64,000 nucleotides of DNA from Naematelia aurantialba (lineage: Eukaryota > Basidiomycota > Tremellomycetes > Tremellales > Naemateliaceae): contig JAKFAO010000003.1 of the NCBI GenBank assembly GCA_021527695.1, positions 1,798,001 to 1,862,000 of the forward strand, written 5' to 3'. The notes under the pieces were generated by a model. That model saw nothing but the letters and a program-made list of their open reading frames with translations, did not search any database and was not told where the DNA came from. Below are positions 45,263 to 56,491 of this stretch, one piece after another; positions within the stretch are counted from its first letter, which is position 1, and each line of letters opens with the position of its first letter. The position numbers were made by a program, and so were the translations under genes.

Positions 45263-46798
45263 ATGGCTGGCCTGTTCGGGGCTTATCAGTCTCTGCTGGC
45301 GCGTCGACCCATGTTCGGCAACATCGTCACGTCTGCTGTGAGCCTCTAGCTGTGTCCCTCTCATCTTCGCCCTTCTACCTATAATACGGCAGGGCCGGGA
45401 CCAACGTCGGTCGGCACCTCGCCGCCCTTCGCCCTTCTCTGTATCCTTACGCCCAAATAGAACATGATCGCTGATGCCTCGGTGTGGTGCAGACGTTGTT
45501 CGCGGTCGGAGATCGTAGGTGGATGCCCATGAGCAAATAAAGGAAACTGATGTGCGCAGTGGTTGCACAGCAGGGGATTGAGCGTAAGGGCAAGGACCAC
45601 GATTTGGCCCGCACGGCGTGAGTCTTTCGACATCAACGCGGCGGCGTGCTGCCCCTTGGGCCCCCGTGTCCCTCCCCTGTGCGCTTCGTTAGTATAGCCA
45701 GCAAGGTGCCCGTCGTCAGATCTCATACAGGCGGGCCCATCTTCACCTGGCAGCTCCTGTCTATCAAGGACTGCCTAAGCTGTAGCTCTGCCAAGCGGTC
45801 TTCTCCTGCAACAAGTCATCTGGATGGCCAGCAAAGCGTGACGCAGACCCCCAACTGACGCCATCAGCCGGATCGTCGCATGGGGCGGCGGCATCTTCGC
45901 CCCGGTCGTCACTGTGTGGTTCCGCACGCTCGAGCGCGTGCCCATCCGGTCGAAATGGCCTGGTGCTATTGTTCGGATGAGCTTGGACCAGTTCCTCTTT
46001 GCGCCGCTCGTCTTGAGCGGTACGTTCGCTCTCCTTTCTGTGCTGTACAGTACGCTGATGCTTTTGTCCGCCGACGACTCGTTTCCCTCGCACATCCTAC
46101 TCTGTATGTTGACCCATCTCGTCTCGTCTCATCTTATTCTCGCCGGTCGGCCGGACTGGTCTCGACTCCATTGCGTCTCTCTTACCCCCTTCAATTACGG
46201 CGCCTCGCTCACTCCTGCCCGTGTGACGACCTCGGCACAGGCTTCTTCACCGTCATGACCCTCCTTGAGGGAAAGGACATGAACGCCGTCAGGGAAAAGT
46301 GGAACGCGGTGCGTTCGCTCTCTGGGTCCTGGGCGTTGAGCTGATGCGTCTGGGCGTAGTCGTTCGTGCCGACTCTCAAGGCGAACTGGTCGCTGTGAGT
46401 GTCTGCTCTCACTTTCCTTCCCGAGACACATAAAGCTGAGATACCACAGCTTTATCCCTGTGCAGATTCTGAACATGGGCGTGAGTACTCTCGCGTCCTC
46501 TGAATTTTCTCCTTTCCTTCTCTACCTCCCGCGTTCTTCTCCCCTTTCTTGTCTTGATTCTTCTTCCTGCTTTGCCTGTCCGTCTTCTGGCAGGTTGTCG
46601 ACGTTCTGTATCCGAGCCTCGCTCTTCTTCCCCCATGGAACGCGCCTCTGAGCTGAGATGACACTCCAGCTTGTGCCTCTGCAATACCGCCTGCTGGTGA
46701 TCAATGGCGTCAACATCCCCTGGAATGCCTACCTGTCTCTGCAAGCTGCAAAGGGCAAAGGCAATCCCGCAGTGGGCAAATTCGAAAAAGAGCTGTGA
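45263..46798 (+). CDS. SYM1: Mpv17/PMP22 family inner-membrane protein (Sym1)
   Basis: Exons 45263-45337, 45493-45514, 45560-45617, 45868-46019, 46241-46308, 46360-46394, 46450-46480, 46670-46798; 189 aa, the usual size. It starts [20 protein letters not shown]. The family signature is rebuilt across small exons: [16 protein letters not shown] (exons 2-3, exon 2 only 22 nt), [87 protein letters not shown]. Sym1/MPV17 forms a channel-like four-helix protein in the inner mitochondrial membrane; in yeast it is needed for growth on ethanol at high temperature. The reading is highly consistent with the family, so the microexon is trusted. Confidence 0.96.
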
Positions 46799-47102
46799 AA
46801 TAGAACAAGCGAATAGATATGCAGTTGCGTCGTCTCCACCAGGAATCTGCGATACATATCTACAGGGTGCATGCTGCTCGAATATGACATGCCGATGCCC
46901 ATGCATCTATTCATTCTCATTGGTTAGCGGCCAAGTCCGCTTTAATTGGGCGCGTTTGATAGCGCTGATCGTTCCGTGCTCTGATCTACCGAGGCCATTC
47001 TTTAGTCGTCTGCACTGGCCACTCGACGCTGCTAGTGCTAGACACCGGACGGTAGACGGTCATTGGTAGACGATAGACGACAGACGACAGCGGTAGTAAA
47101 GG
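46799..47102. other. Intergenic region, SYM1 to PAP2 phosphatase
   Basis: 304 bp, tandem genes. Nothing beyond presumed terminator and promoter; a short gtagacg/gacagacgacag repeat near 47050-47095. Confidence 0.35.
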
Positions 47103-49508
47103 ATGACAGCGTTTGCAGATACGGTCCGATTCTGCTTCCCGGCTCCGCGGCCGGCAGCGCCGACGTTGCCTCTGCATGGTCCGTCGCCGAATGGCGCGGC
47201 GCACTCGAGGAGCAGCGCGCCCGAGCCGGACTTGAGTGCGGGCGTCGCCAAGGCGACGGTTGGCAACGTGCTGCGCGCGTACGCGCCCGACTGGATCCTC
47301 GCCGCTGTCTTGTGGTGAGTGCCGGTGTTGGCGTGCCCGAGGCGGGGCATGGCAGGGCGAAAGGAGTGGCAGGAAGGAGGGTTGCGCCAGCGTGATGGGG
47401 AGGCAGTGGCGAACGTCCAGAGAGGGAGCAGCGTGAAGCACGGGCCAGGAAGGTGACGAAATGGGACAAAGACGCAAGAGGGGCACGAGCAGCATCATCA
47501 ATGGGGTGTTGCACAGTAAATGGTTGTACTCCACGGCCCATGGTCCATGGTCCATGATCAATTGTCAATTGTCTTGCTGTGGCTGATGCCGACCTCGATA
47601 GGGGTGTGCTGGCGATCCTCAATCGCACTCCGGGCCACAAACGCGAATTCTCCCTGAACGACATCTCGATCCAGCACACATTTGCAGAGCACGAGCGGGT
47701 CGACACGACGTAAGAGCGCTTCTCTGTCTCGTGCCCATTCTTCTCGTTGTTTTCCCAATTTCTCGTGTCGTCGCGGATCCTCTGCCGTCTCCTGATGTCC
47801 TGGCTTCGTCGTCGTCTTGCCCTTCCCTCTTCCCTCTTCCCTCTTCCCTCTTCCCTCTTCCCTCGTTTCTCGCTCCTCTTCCCTTCCCTCTTTCTAACAT
47901 CTTCATTCTTCTTCTGTCCTCTTTCTTTCTTACTTCCTCTGGCTACTCCATGTTACCTGTCGCTGCGCTGTGGCTGTTGCTGTTGCCTGATCGGAAATCA
48001 TTTGGAGAAATACTAAACTTCTAGTCTGCTGGCATTCATATCAGCCGGGATCCCCCTACTCGTCCTCTTACCAATCTCGATACTGGTCGCTCGGAACGCA
48101 TGGGACGTGCACAACTCCGTCATCGGTAAGCGCGACCCTGATGTTTCCACCCTTCACTTCACTTGGAGAACGAACGACCCCGGTTTGATGCCCTACCCAG
48201 CTGAGCTGATCTGCAACAGGGCTGTTCATGTCGTACACCATGACGGGTGTTGTGACCCAGATTGTCAAGGCGAGTCTCGTTTAAATCCACATTCAAACCA
48301 GAAACCCTTTCGCAGGCGCTCGCATCCCGCTTAAATCCACATCAAAAGCAGAAACCCAATTGCAGGCGGTCGCACTTCACGCTTCATGCCATGCGCGGGC
48401 TCGATCCTTGTCTGATGAGATCTGGCTGACGAGGCTCTAGATGATGGTCGGCCGACCACGACCTGATCTGATCAATCGCTGTTTGCCTGCCGCGGGCGCA
48501 GTCGATCATCCTGTCTTTGGTCTGTCGACGTACGAGATTTGCACTTCTACCAACAAGTTGCGCTTGGACGATGGGTTCAAGGTGTGTGTCTACGACCAGT
48601 CCTTCCTGTGTTGTTTCTCGTTTCTCTTACTTGCCTTGCTTGTCTACTCGTCCTTGTCCTCTTTTGATCATTTGGTTGCTCGGCCGGCAGCTGACTGGTG
48701 TGATCCGTAGAGCTTCCCCAGCGGACATAGTTCACGTTAGTCTGCGTGCGACTTGCTTGGTGGTACGAAGCGGTACTAACAACGTGCAGTCTCATTCGCC
48801 GGCCTTGGTTTCCTGAGCCTCTATCTCGCGGGAAAGATGCACCTCTGGGACAAACGAGGCCACCGAGTCAGTATCTCGCAAGTGTGCATTGGCTTCAGTC
48901 CTCAAGACATATGGTCGTCTGCTGACGCCTCGTCTGCAGAACAGGGCATGGTTTGCTCTTTCTCCATTACTAGGTGCGGCGATGGTCGCCATCAGCCGGA
49001 CTGAGGATAACCGCCGTGCGTCTTGGCTCTGTCTTTCATAAAGACGAACGAGACTCGGGCAAATACTCGCAGGAGAAAGAAGGCGCTGACTGGCAACTCA
49101 GACCACTGGCAGGACGTGCTTGTTGGTTCTGTCCTCGGTCTGTCTATCGGTAGGTGCAGGTCCACAGCCAAATCAGGTCACCGTCGTCGATCGTCGATCG
49201 ACAATGGCGCTGGGGATATCGCTGACGTTCGCAGCTGGCGTAACTTACCGCACCTACTTCCGTGAGCTATCTCCCTAATCATCAGTGATCCAGTATCCGG
49301 GCGATGGCACATGGCGAGCCACTGACACACCGCAGCGCCGCTCTCGCACGGTCAATGCCATCTCCCCCTCGCGCCGCGTGCTACGTCCCCTGACGAGCCG
49401 TACGATCCCGATACGGGGCTCGAGGACGGCAGAGTGCAGTTGCTCAGCGAGGACGACGCGCGGGCTGCCAGGCCGAGCGAGGAGGAGGTCGTCTGGGGGA
49501 ACCGATGA
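47103..49508 (+). CDS. PAP2-superfamily lipid phosphate phosphatase (Dpp1/Lpp1 type)
   Basis: Exons 47103-47314, 47602-47709, 48025-48125, 48220-48269, 48441-48581, 48711-48735, 48790-48866, 48940-49015, 49102-49149, 49235-49261, 49336-49508; 345 aa. All three catalytic motifs are present: K-x6-RP (Lys157 to Pro165, MMVGRPRP), PSGH (207-210, His210 the proton donor) and SR-x5-H-x3-D (Ser257, Arg258, His264 the phospho-acceptor, Asp268). Six TM segments are expected; visible ones include PDWILAAVL and ISAGIPLLVLLPISILVA. The enzyme would dephosphorylate phosphatidate, lyso-PA or DGPP at a membrane. Intron 4 (48270-48440) appears to use a GC donor (aag|gcgagt), needed to join the Lys to MMVGRPRP. 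Exons of 25 and 27 nt are present. The C-terminal tail is acidic and probably cytosolic. Confidence 0.95.
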
Positions 49509-50583
49509 AGCGAGGGCACTTGCCGGTGCTGTCGCTCACCACAGTGGGCGGAGGTGCCTGCCTGGGGGCAGGGCTGAGGGTGTCGTCCCCACGCGAATGT
49601 GAGGGGACGAAGTGGAGCGGGGGAGCGGGAGCGGGCTCGGACACGCAAGGACCCAAGGCAGTCCAGGCAGAGGAACGGACCTTGTGAGCGCGAGGCGGTT
49701 CCACTTCACTCCGCTTTAGACAGGATATCAGAAAATTACAAAATACACCAGTAACACATGCAGATCTTGGCGAGCCTGCTTGTCGATGGTGCAGCTTGAC
49801 GCTGGTGCACCATGAACGATGCGCACGCTTTCTGCGATCCTATGCCCTATGCGCCTTGTGGCCTTGTTGGGTCCTTGCGAGACAACCTGGGTAAACGTGG
49901 GTCCATACATGCTATTGGCGGGGAACAAGCCCCGCGAGGTTATACGAATGTAGACTAAATATATGTGTAGATCTGTTGCGCATACTCACACCCGACTGAT
50001 CCCGTATGCATATCGCTTCTTGTCGCCGATACTGGCCAAGTAGGGCGCGTCACTGACCGAGCAGCCCCGTTAGCCCCGTTAGCCGTTACGTCCTGTTCCG
50101 CCGTGTTCCGTCGTGTTCCCCGGCCAGACCAAGTGCGAGCGTGTGTCGAGCCGAGACCTCATGCACATTGCGGCGAGACCTCATGCACATTGCTGGACCA
50201 TGCTGCGAGACCTCATGGACATTGCTGGACCAGCTGTGGGCTTGCGGCGGAGATGGGACGAGACTCGCAGTGCTGGCGGTCGATGATATGCTAACTTGCG
50301 TCGATGTGTCGATGTGTCGTAGCCCCGAACCGCTTGGGCTGGCTGACGTCCACCGCTTCCCGGTTCCACCAGTGCCCTTATGTACAGTGGCGTGACAAGG
50401 GCGACGTCGACGTCCAAGCAAGGCTGAGGCATAGTCACAGCCAAGGCCAAGGCCACAACCAACGACGCCACAGCCACAACCAAAGTCACAGCTGCAGCCA
50501 AAGCCGCAGCCGTAGCCAAAGTCACAGTTGCAGCCGAGCTGCACCACCGGCGATGATCCTCGTGTATGTGTGTGGCCGGCAGC
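49509..50583. other. Intergenic region between convergent phosphatase and bHLH genes
   Basis: 1.1 kb. It contains a ~23-bp direct repeat (core gagacctcatgcacattg, three to four copies) at 50146-50234 and a (CACAGCCAAAGC)-like stretch at 50430-50540. No supportable gene. Confidence 0.5.
50146..50234. repeat. Direct repeat, core gagacctcatgcacattg
   Basis: Three copies of cgagacctcatgSacattg with intervening ctggacca segments. Non-coding, about 350-440 bp downstream of the bHLH stop codon. Confidence 0.75.
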
Positions 50584-52103
50584 CTATTCCGCGCGGCTCC
50601 AGCGCTCCTCCTCCTCCTTGACGCGGACCGCGCCGTCTCCCCTGTCCATCGTCATATCTTCGTCCGCGTCGTCTTCGACCTCGTCCCCCTCCCACTCGTC
50701 GTATCGCGCCCCGCCGGCTGCTCCAGCCCCAGCGCCGCCTGGCCCGATGCCGCCTGCGCTGCCGCCGCCGCCCATGGCCAGAGCCATGTTCGGTTCCAGG
50801 CCGGCGCGGCGCGCCAGCGTCTCGAGGTGTTTGATGTGCAAGACTGCTTTGCGCAGGATGATAGCCTTCGAGTCAGTGGGGATCGACGACGGCAGCGCTG
50901 CGCGTAGTGCCGCAAAGCCCGAGTTGATCGATCTGTGCCGCGTTGTCAGCGTCTACAGCTGGGGTAGGGGCAGGCGCTGACGCCTCGGCAAGGTCACGAG
51001 GTCGCAAGGAGGCACCTTTTGCCACTTGACAGGGTGGGAGTGGTGGCAGTCCATCTTGGGGGAATCACGACATCGCAACAATGGACAAGACGCGTCGCCC
51101 TGTCTTCCTGCTGCCCGAGCGAAGGGAGAGAAAATCGAATGGGGAAATGTGAATGTGACGGGATGAGCTGAAAAAAAATCACTCACTCTCGCCGCTTTTG
51201 CTCGCTCATCAGGTGCGCCAGCCGCCGATTTTGTCCCTGTCCCAGGCCCTGCCCGTGTGGTGCGCCGCCGAGCTCCCCCTCCTCACCGGGACGAGAGACG
51301 ATGCTCGTCTCTGACTGACTACGGCTGCGTGCGTGCGGGGGTGGTGGGTAGTGTGGCGGGGGGTGCGGTCTGGGCTCTCGCGTGAACGAGCGGGATGGCG
51401 CGCCGTGCTGCGTGTAGTACGGCTCCTGGAGGGGGCGGAGGGGAGGCGAGCCCTCGTCCCGGTAGCCGCCGTACGAGTGCCAGCGCGTTGGCGGTGGCTG
51501 CTCGTAGCCGTAGCTCGGGCGGAGTCCGGGGGGCGCCGAGACCGAGGCGGACAGCGGCCCCGGGGGACCGTGGCTGTACGACGGATGGGGACTCGAGGGC
51601 GACTCGGGTCGGAGTGGTGGCGGCGGCATGTTCTTGGCCGAGGGGGCATCGCGCGACACCGAGTGGTGCAGCGGGGGCAAGACGGGCCGGCCAGCGCTCG
51701 TGGAATGCGATAATGGCGGGCGACTGCGGTCGAGCCATTCTGGCGGACTCGCTAGCGCCAGCGATGCGAGGCCCGGGATCTCACCGCTGCGTAGCTGGCC
51801 GCTCGCGCTCGGCGGCGGGAGGTGTATGCGCGGCAAGTTCTGCGAGTCTGTCGGCGAAGGCAGCTGTGGTCCACTTGGCCGCCGGGTGTACGGGTGCGAG
51901 CGGTACGACGAGAGGCTCGAGCTCGTCGCTGGCGAGCGGGCCGACGACGGCTGTGAATGCGAGTACGAGGTCGAGGAGGAGCCGCCCGATGGGCGGGGCG
52001 CAGGAATGGGGATCGCAGGCAGGCGCGGCGAGGTCGACATGGGCCGCCGCGGCTGCACGGCCTGCACCGACGAGGCCCGCTCATACGACGGCGGGCTGAC
52101 CAT
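50584..52103 (-). CDS. bHLH transcription factor
   Basis: Exons (minus order) 51187-52103 and 50584-50932; 421 aa. The 254-bp intron splits the basic region. Joined, it reads RRLAHLMSEQKRRE, then SINSGFAALRAALP (helix 1), PTDSKAII (loop) and LRKAVLHIKHLETLARR (helix 2), at about residues 293-350. The basic region has the Glu and paired Arg expected for E-box binding (SEQKRRESI). The N-terminal 290 residues are Pro/Ser-rich and disordered (transactivation-type); the C-terminus is Gly-rich then acidic (EWEGDEVEDDADEDMTMD). I chose ATG 52103 (MVSPPSYERA) as the first ATG; the frame remains open upstream to about 52190, so an upstream exon is possible. Targets unknown. E-boxes of the CACGTG type occur elsewhere in this window, but no link can be claimed. 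Confidence 0.92.
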
Positions 52104-54082
52104 GTTGTTGGGGTCCAGGCGCGGATTTGGGTCTGACGCGGGCCCCAACCGTCGTTCTATGATAGTGCACCACTCGTCGTCTCGGATCAACGATCACCCG
52201 AAAAAATAATCCAGAACCCAGAATGCAGAGAGAGCGCGACGCGGGCGAGAGAGGGGCCGAGTGCACCCGGGCAACGATGGTGCGTCAGCTGGGAGGCGCG
52301 GTTCGCGGTTGCGATAGTATGTGCTAGTAGCGCTGTCGGGTCGCCTTGGAGACCTCGGGACTCGGGTCAACTCGTCTTTGTGCAATCTTTGCGTGTCCTC
52401 GTGCTCGTGATTCCGGGCGGGACCACTGCAAAGGGAGCACGGGACTATGCCTTGTGACTTGTGATCAGGTGTGGTTTTTTGTTGTGATCTGTGGTGTGAT
52501 CAGTTTCCAGTGGCAGGTGGACAGTCGACAGGTCGCCCGATAAAGGAGGGTGGTGTGTGTGGGCACGAGATGGCTCGGTACCTCTTTTGCTGATTAAACC
52601 GGGACCCAAGGGGCGGAATGTGCAGGTTTGCGCACAGCAGCAGCGGCGCTCGGGTCGATCGTCTCCGCGGGAAGCGGCGGGGGGGGTCGCCGCAGATGAG
52701 CACGTCACAGAGTCTTTCCCCCTGTTCGCCCTGCGTTGATCGACAGCGTCGGGCCCTTCGCGCCGTTCCTGTTCGGTTGGGCAGCCTGGGCCTCGTAGCC
52801 AGCGCTGCTTCCGGTTACCGAGTACCGTTACGTATCGTGACCCGTCACCGTCACCGTAACCATCAACCGAGCGCTCCAACGGGGCCAAAGGCCAAAATGG
52901 GACCAGCGAGCGAGCGAGACGGTGCGAGGAGCGGACGAGTACAATAGGAGAAAAAAAAAAAGAGGGCAGCGGTCGAGCGCAGTCACGAGCAGCCGATAGG
53001 ATCTAAATTCCGTGGATCCTCACAGCACAGTTAGTTACGGGGCCTGTGATGCGATGCCACGCGATGGTGTGAGCGACGGGGGGCGGGGGACTGCAAAGCT
53101 ACTTTTCCGGTCGTCGATCTGTTCCAGGGACTGTCGAAATGGGCGCTGGCGTTTCGAGGCGAGAGCGAGTGGGCCAGGGACGGCCCCTACAAGGGTTGGC
53201 GCAGGAGCCAGCAGGCGGGGCAGCTGCGGTGATCTCCGCGGGAGATTGTCAAAGTTCAGACACAGTTTCCCCCTTTGATTTTCCCCTGCTAAACTGGACG
53301 CCAAGTGTCCCCCCCCTGGATCACGTTGTCTCGCTAGTCGTCTCAGTGGAGAGATGGGCGTTGGAGGATGGTTGTGAGGAAACGAGGAGAACGAAACAGC
53401 AGGACAGAAGCGGGGCGTGGGGAGGGGCAACAAAAGGGAGCTATGGAGCGCTCCAAAGCTGCAGGAACGGGGTGGACAGGGTGTGGGATGTCGCACTCGG
53501 TGATGTGCAAGCTTCTTTAATATAATAGGCTTATGACGAGGATCTGACAGACGCCAATGGATGAGATGCGGAATTATTTGGCTAATTGGCAACGCCGCTC
53601 GAGGGAGATACGTCCAGAGATTGCGAGATCTCCGAAGGGCTCGAAGGCGTCTGCCGTGCTCGCCCATGCGACCCTGAAGGCGCGAACCATCCCAACGACC
53701 GGGTGCGTCGCACGCCGACGTCGACGCAGGACGGGGCAGCTGTTGGGGCCTTGGGACCCGTGATCGTCAGCCCTCCCGCTTTCGAGGTACGAGCACCAGG
53801 AAAGGCGCACATCCGCTTGGAGCTTAACGTGACATGTCAACCTCTGTGCAGGCTGTGGGTGGTAGGTTGTGGGTTGCGGGTTTTGGGAAAACAGAGGCCG
53901 CTGATCGCTTCGTTGGCTGCGTTTTGCTTCTGGCTTCTGGCTTCTCCCGCTGCCCTTGTCCACAAAAGTCTCTGCAGCGCAGGCCGCGCACGTACGTGCG
54001 TCCAGGTGGCGCCGATCAGGATGGCCAGGTCCCGGGCGGGGCGGGGTGGGAACGGCAGCGCGGCCAAGAACCAGCGGCCAGT

Positions 54083-54084
<2 letters not shown>

Positions 54085-54130
<46 letters not shown>
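54085..54130. repeat. (GAGGAC)n microsatellite
   Basis: About seven copies of gaggac, giving a Glu-Asp run in one frame. The surrounding frame lacks any domain, so I treat it as non-coding. Confidence 0.8.
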
Positions 54131-54141
<11 letters not shown>

Positions 54142-55550
54142 CGAGAGGAGCCGAGGGCGGGCGTTTCGGGCTTCAGTTTGGGGATCAGGGCGCGGCGGCG
54201 ACGATCAGAATCACACGGGGGACAAGGTTTTTATCGACCACATAACCCAGTTTCCCGAACGACGGTCTAACCCCGCTCCGTCGCCTGCGATCTGCCGTCA
54301 ACCGTGGTCCCGAGGCATGCGACTCGGCACCCTGAGACACGCGTGCACGACGTCTGTGGTTTCGTCGCTGCGCGCGGTTTCCCGCAATCGCTTCGGCCCC
54401 GTTCCCCCTAGTACCCCCTGGTATCAGGGATCGATCTGCACTCCTCCCCGTCGATGGATGGACGGCCACGCTCGGCGCCACGATCCACACCCACACCCAG
54501 ACCTGGCCGACCGTCATCCGACACGCGCACACACGTATTATGGTAATATGGAAATATGGTAATATGAAAATATGGTAATACCGTTCACGTAATCACTTGG
54601 GCCACCGTGGGCGCATCACGTTGCCGCTGCCGGAACGCGACCGCGACATGCCCCCCGCAGATCGCAGATCACGCGCGCGTTTGGCTCCTCGCCTCGCCTT
54701 TGCTGGAACCGAATTCTCGACCGCCTCGCCTCGCCTCGCCTCGCACTTAGCACCCAAGAAGAGTCGACGCCACACGAGCAGGCTGGCGTGCGCGGCGCTG
54801 TCTGGGATCTCGATCTCGGGAGTAAACACAAACGTTCGGCATGGCGGTGTCTCAGCGTAACAGCGTTTGGGAGTTGGGCGTCGGCGTCGGCGTCGGTCCC
54901 CCTACAGCTCAGCTCCCCCATACCAGCTGCCGTTCTGTCAGTCGACCACTCCAGTCCGGGGTTTCAGCCTTCTTTCCCTGTGGCCCGTCACCCGCCTGGG
55001 CCCCGCCTGATCTACGAGACGGGACACGACTCCCTCCCCCTCCCGACGAGCACTCGGTTAGTCACTGCGCCCGTGCTGACGAGCGAAGCGACGAGATCCC
55101 ACTTGAGCCCAGCCACTGCTGACGAGCGACGAAACCGAAACGAGATCCCACTTGAACCCAGCCACTGCCCAAGCGCGTGATGCACCTCATACCATGATAC
55201 CCTGTCGCGACAGACACCGGACATGCTTCAGAGTGTCACGCGGGGCCTGTGCCGCGTCCCCTTGACCTGTCAGCCGATGAGGCATCTTTACTCCCGTTCA
55301 CAAAGTCTGTCTCGGCGCCCTCCCGTCCCCTCCCTCCCTCCCTCCGACTCTCCCTCCCTCCGACTCTCCCTCTCTCCCTCCCTCTCTCTCCCTCCCTCCG
55401 ACTCTCCAATCCTGGTCGGTGGCATCGTCCAGATCTCTGGGTCGGTCGTCCCCTCGATCGGGAATACCGCAACCGCTCTCACGTAGACACGCCTGAGACA
55501 CGCCGAATTGGCAAGAACACCTCGGTCACTGGAGCCGAACAGCATCGCTT

Positions 55551-55630
55551 GAAAATCACCAAAATCACCAAAATCACCAAAATCACAAAATCACCAAAAT
55601 CACCAAATCACCAAAATCACCAAAATCAGC
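55551..55630. repeat. (CACCAAAAT)n minisatellite
   Basis: About eight copies of the 9-bp unit caccaaaat with small deletions. Non-coding. Confidence 0.9.
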
Positions 55631-56491
55631 GATCCGTCCAGGTCAAACAGCACATGTGCATGTCGTAACGGCAACAAAGGCAACAGTAGTCACCACCCTC
55701 GCCGAGCCCTTCATCTCCGCCGTCCATCCCACGGATGAGCATTTTCCTTGACACAAAACATGTTATGTTCGTTCCCGTTGGCTACGCCTGAGAAGCTTGC
55801 AAATGCCGAATATCTGGTATACGAGTATCCCCCGGGAGATGTCCCGATCCCGATCCTCCCTACCACCGTCTGCTGTGACCAATGTTGCCCATCGGCGAAT
55901 CTAATTATACTCTCCAGCACGATTCAATCAAGATCTCATTCGGAGCCTGTCGATCCATGAATTTGTCACCTTGGATCGTCTGGCGGTCGAGCGTGACAGC
56001 ATTTGCTTTACAGCAACGGCACGACATATACCAAATTGTCCGACCTCAGGGTCAAGAGTAAGCTTCAGTCTAAGAATGGATCCGTTCGCCGATCACACAT
56101 CATGCTTGCATGTGGTCCAGGATAGCACAAGATATTGTTGATGCGCTCCATGCATGCAGAGTTGTGGCGCGTCATTTGCACAATATATTGTTCATCGTTG
56201 ACGCTGGCGCGTCATTCGACTGACATTCGCATTAATGCCAGGTCGGAGCGCACCTAATGTACCTAACATTACATCGCTGTTGGAGCAGGCCCTAGTCCCC
56301 ACGTGCCTGGAAGAGCAATTGTGGGAGTTCCGGGGGTTTGACCGGCTGCCACAACTGCCTGCGTGGTTGCGCATGTCTCTTCGCCAGCTGGAGCTGCCTT
56401 GTCCGACGTGGCGTCGCGGTAGGCACAAACGCGATACCTCCGCCTGTACTGACCTCCGAGGTATAGATCTCCGCCGTGGCATCCAATCGTG

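Larger units (their letters stand above)
52104..56491. other. 4.4-kb region without a convincing gene
   Basis: Open frames exist on both strands but none has a recognisable domain, credible splicing or a start with context. Visible repeats: (GAGGAC)n at 54085-54130; tatggtaata units at 54537-54580; cctcg units at 54723-54745; a CCCTCCCTCCGACTCT-type block at 55318-55410; (CACCAAAAT)n at 55551-55630. The first part presumably carries the bHLH gene's promoter. A long 5' UTR, a non-coding RNA or a fast-evolving gene cannot be excluded. Confidence 0.5.

Noticed and set aside
53035..54562. Several 120-240-residue open frames in the gene-poor region
   Set aside because: No domain, no credible start or splice, composition follows GC and the GAGGAC repeat.
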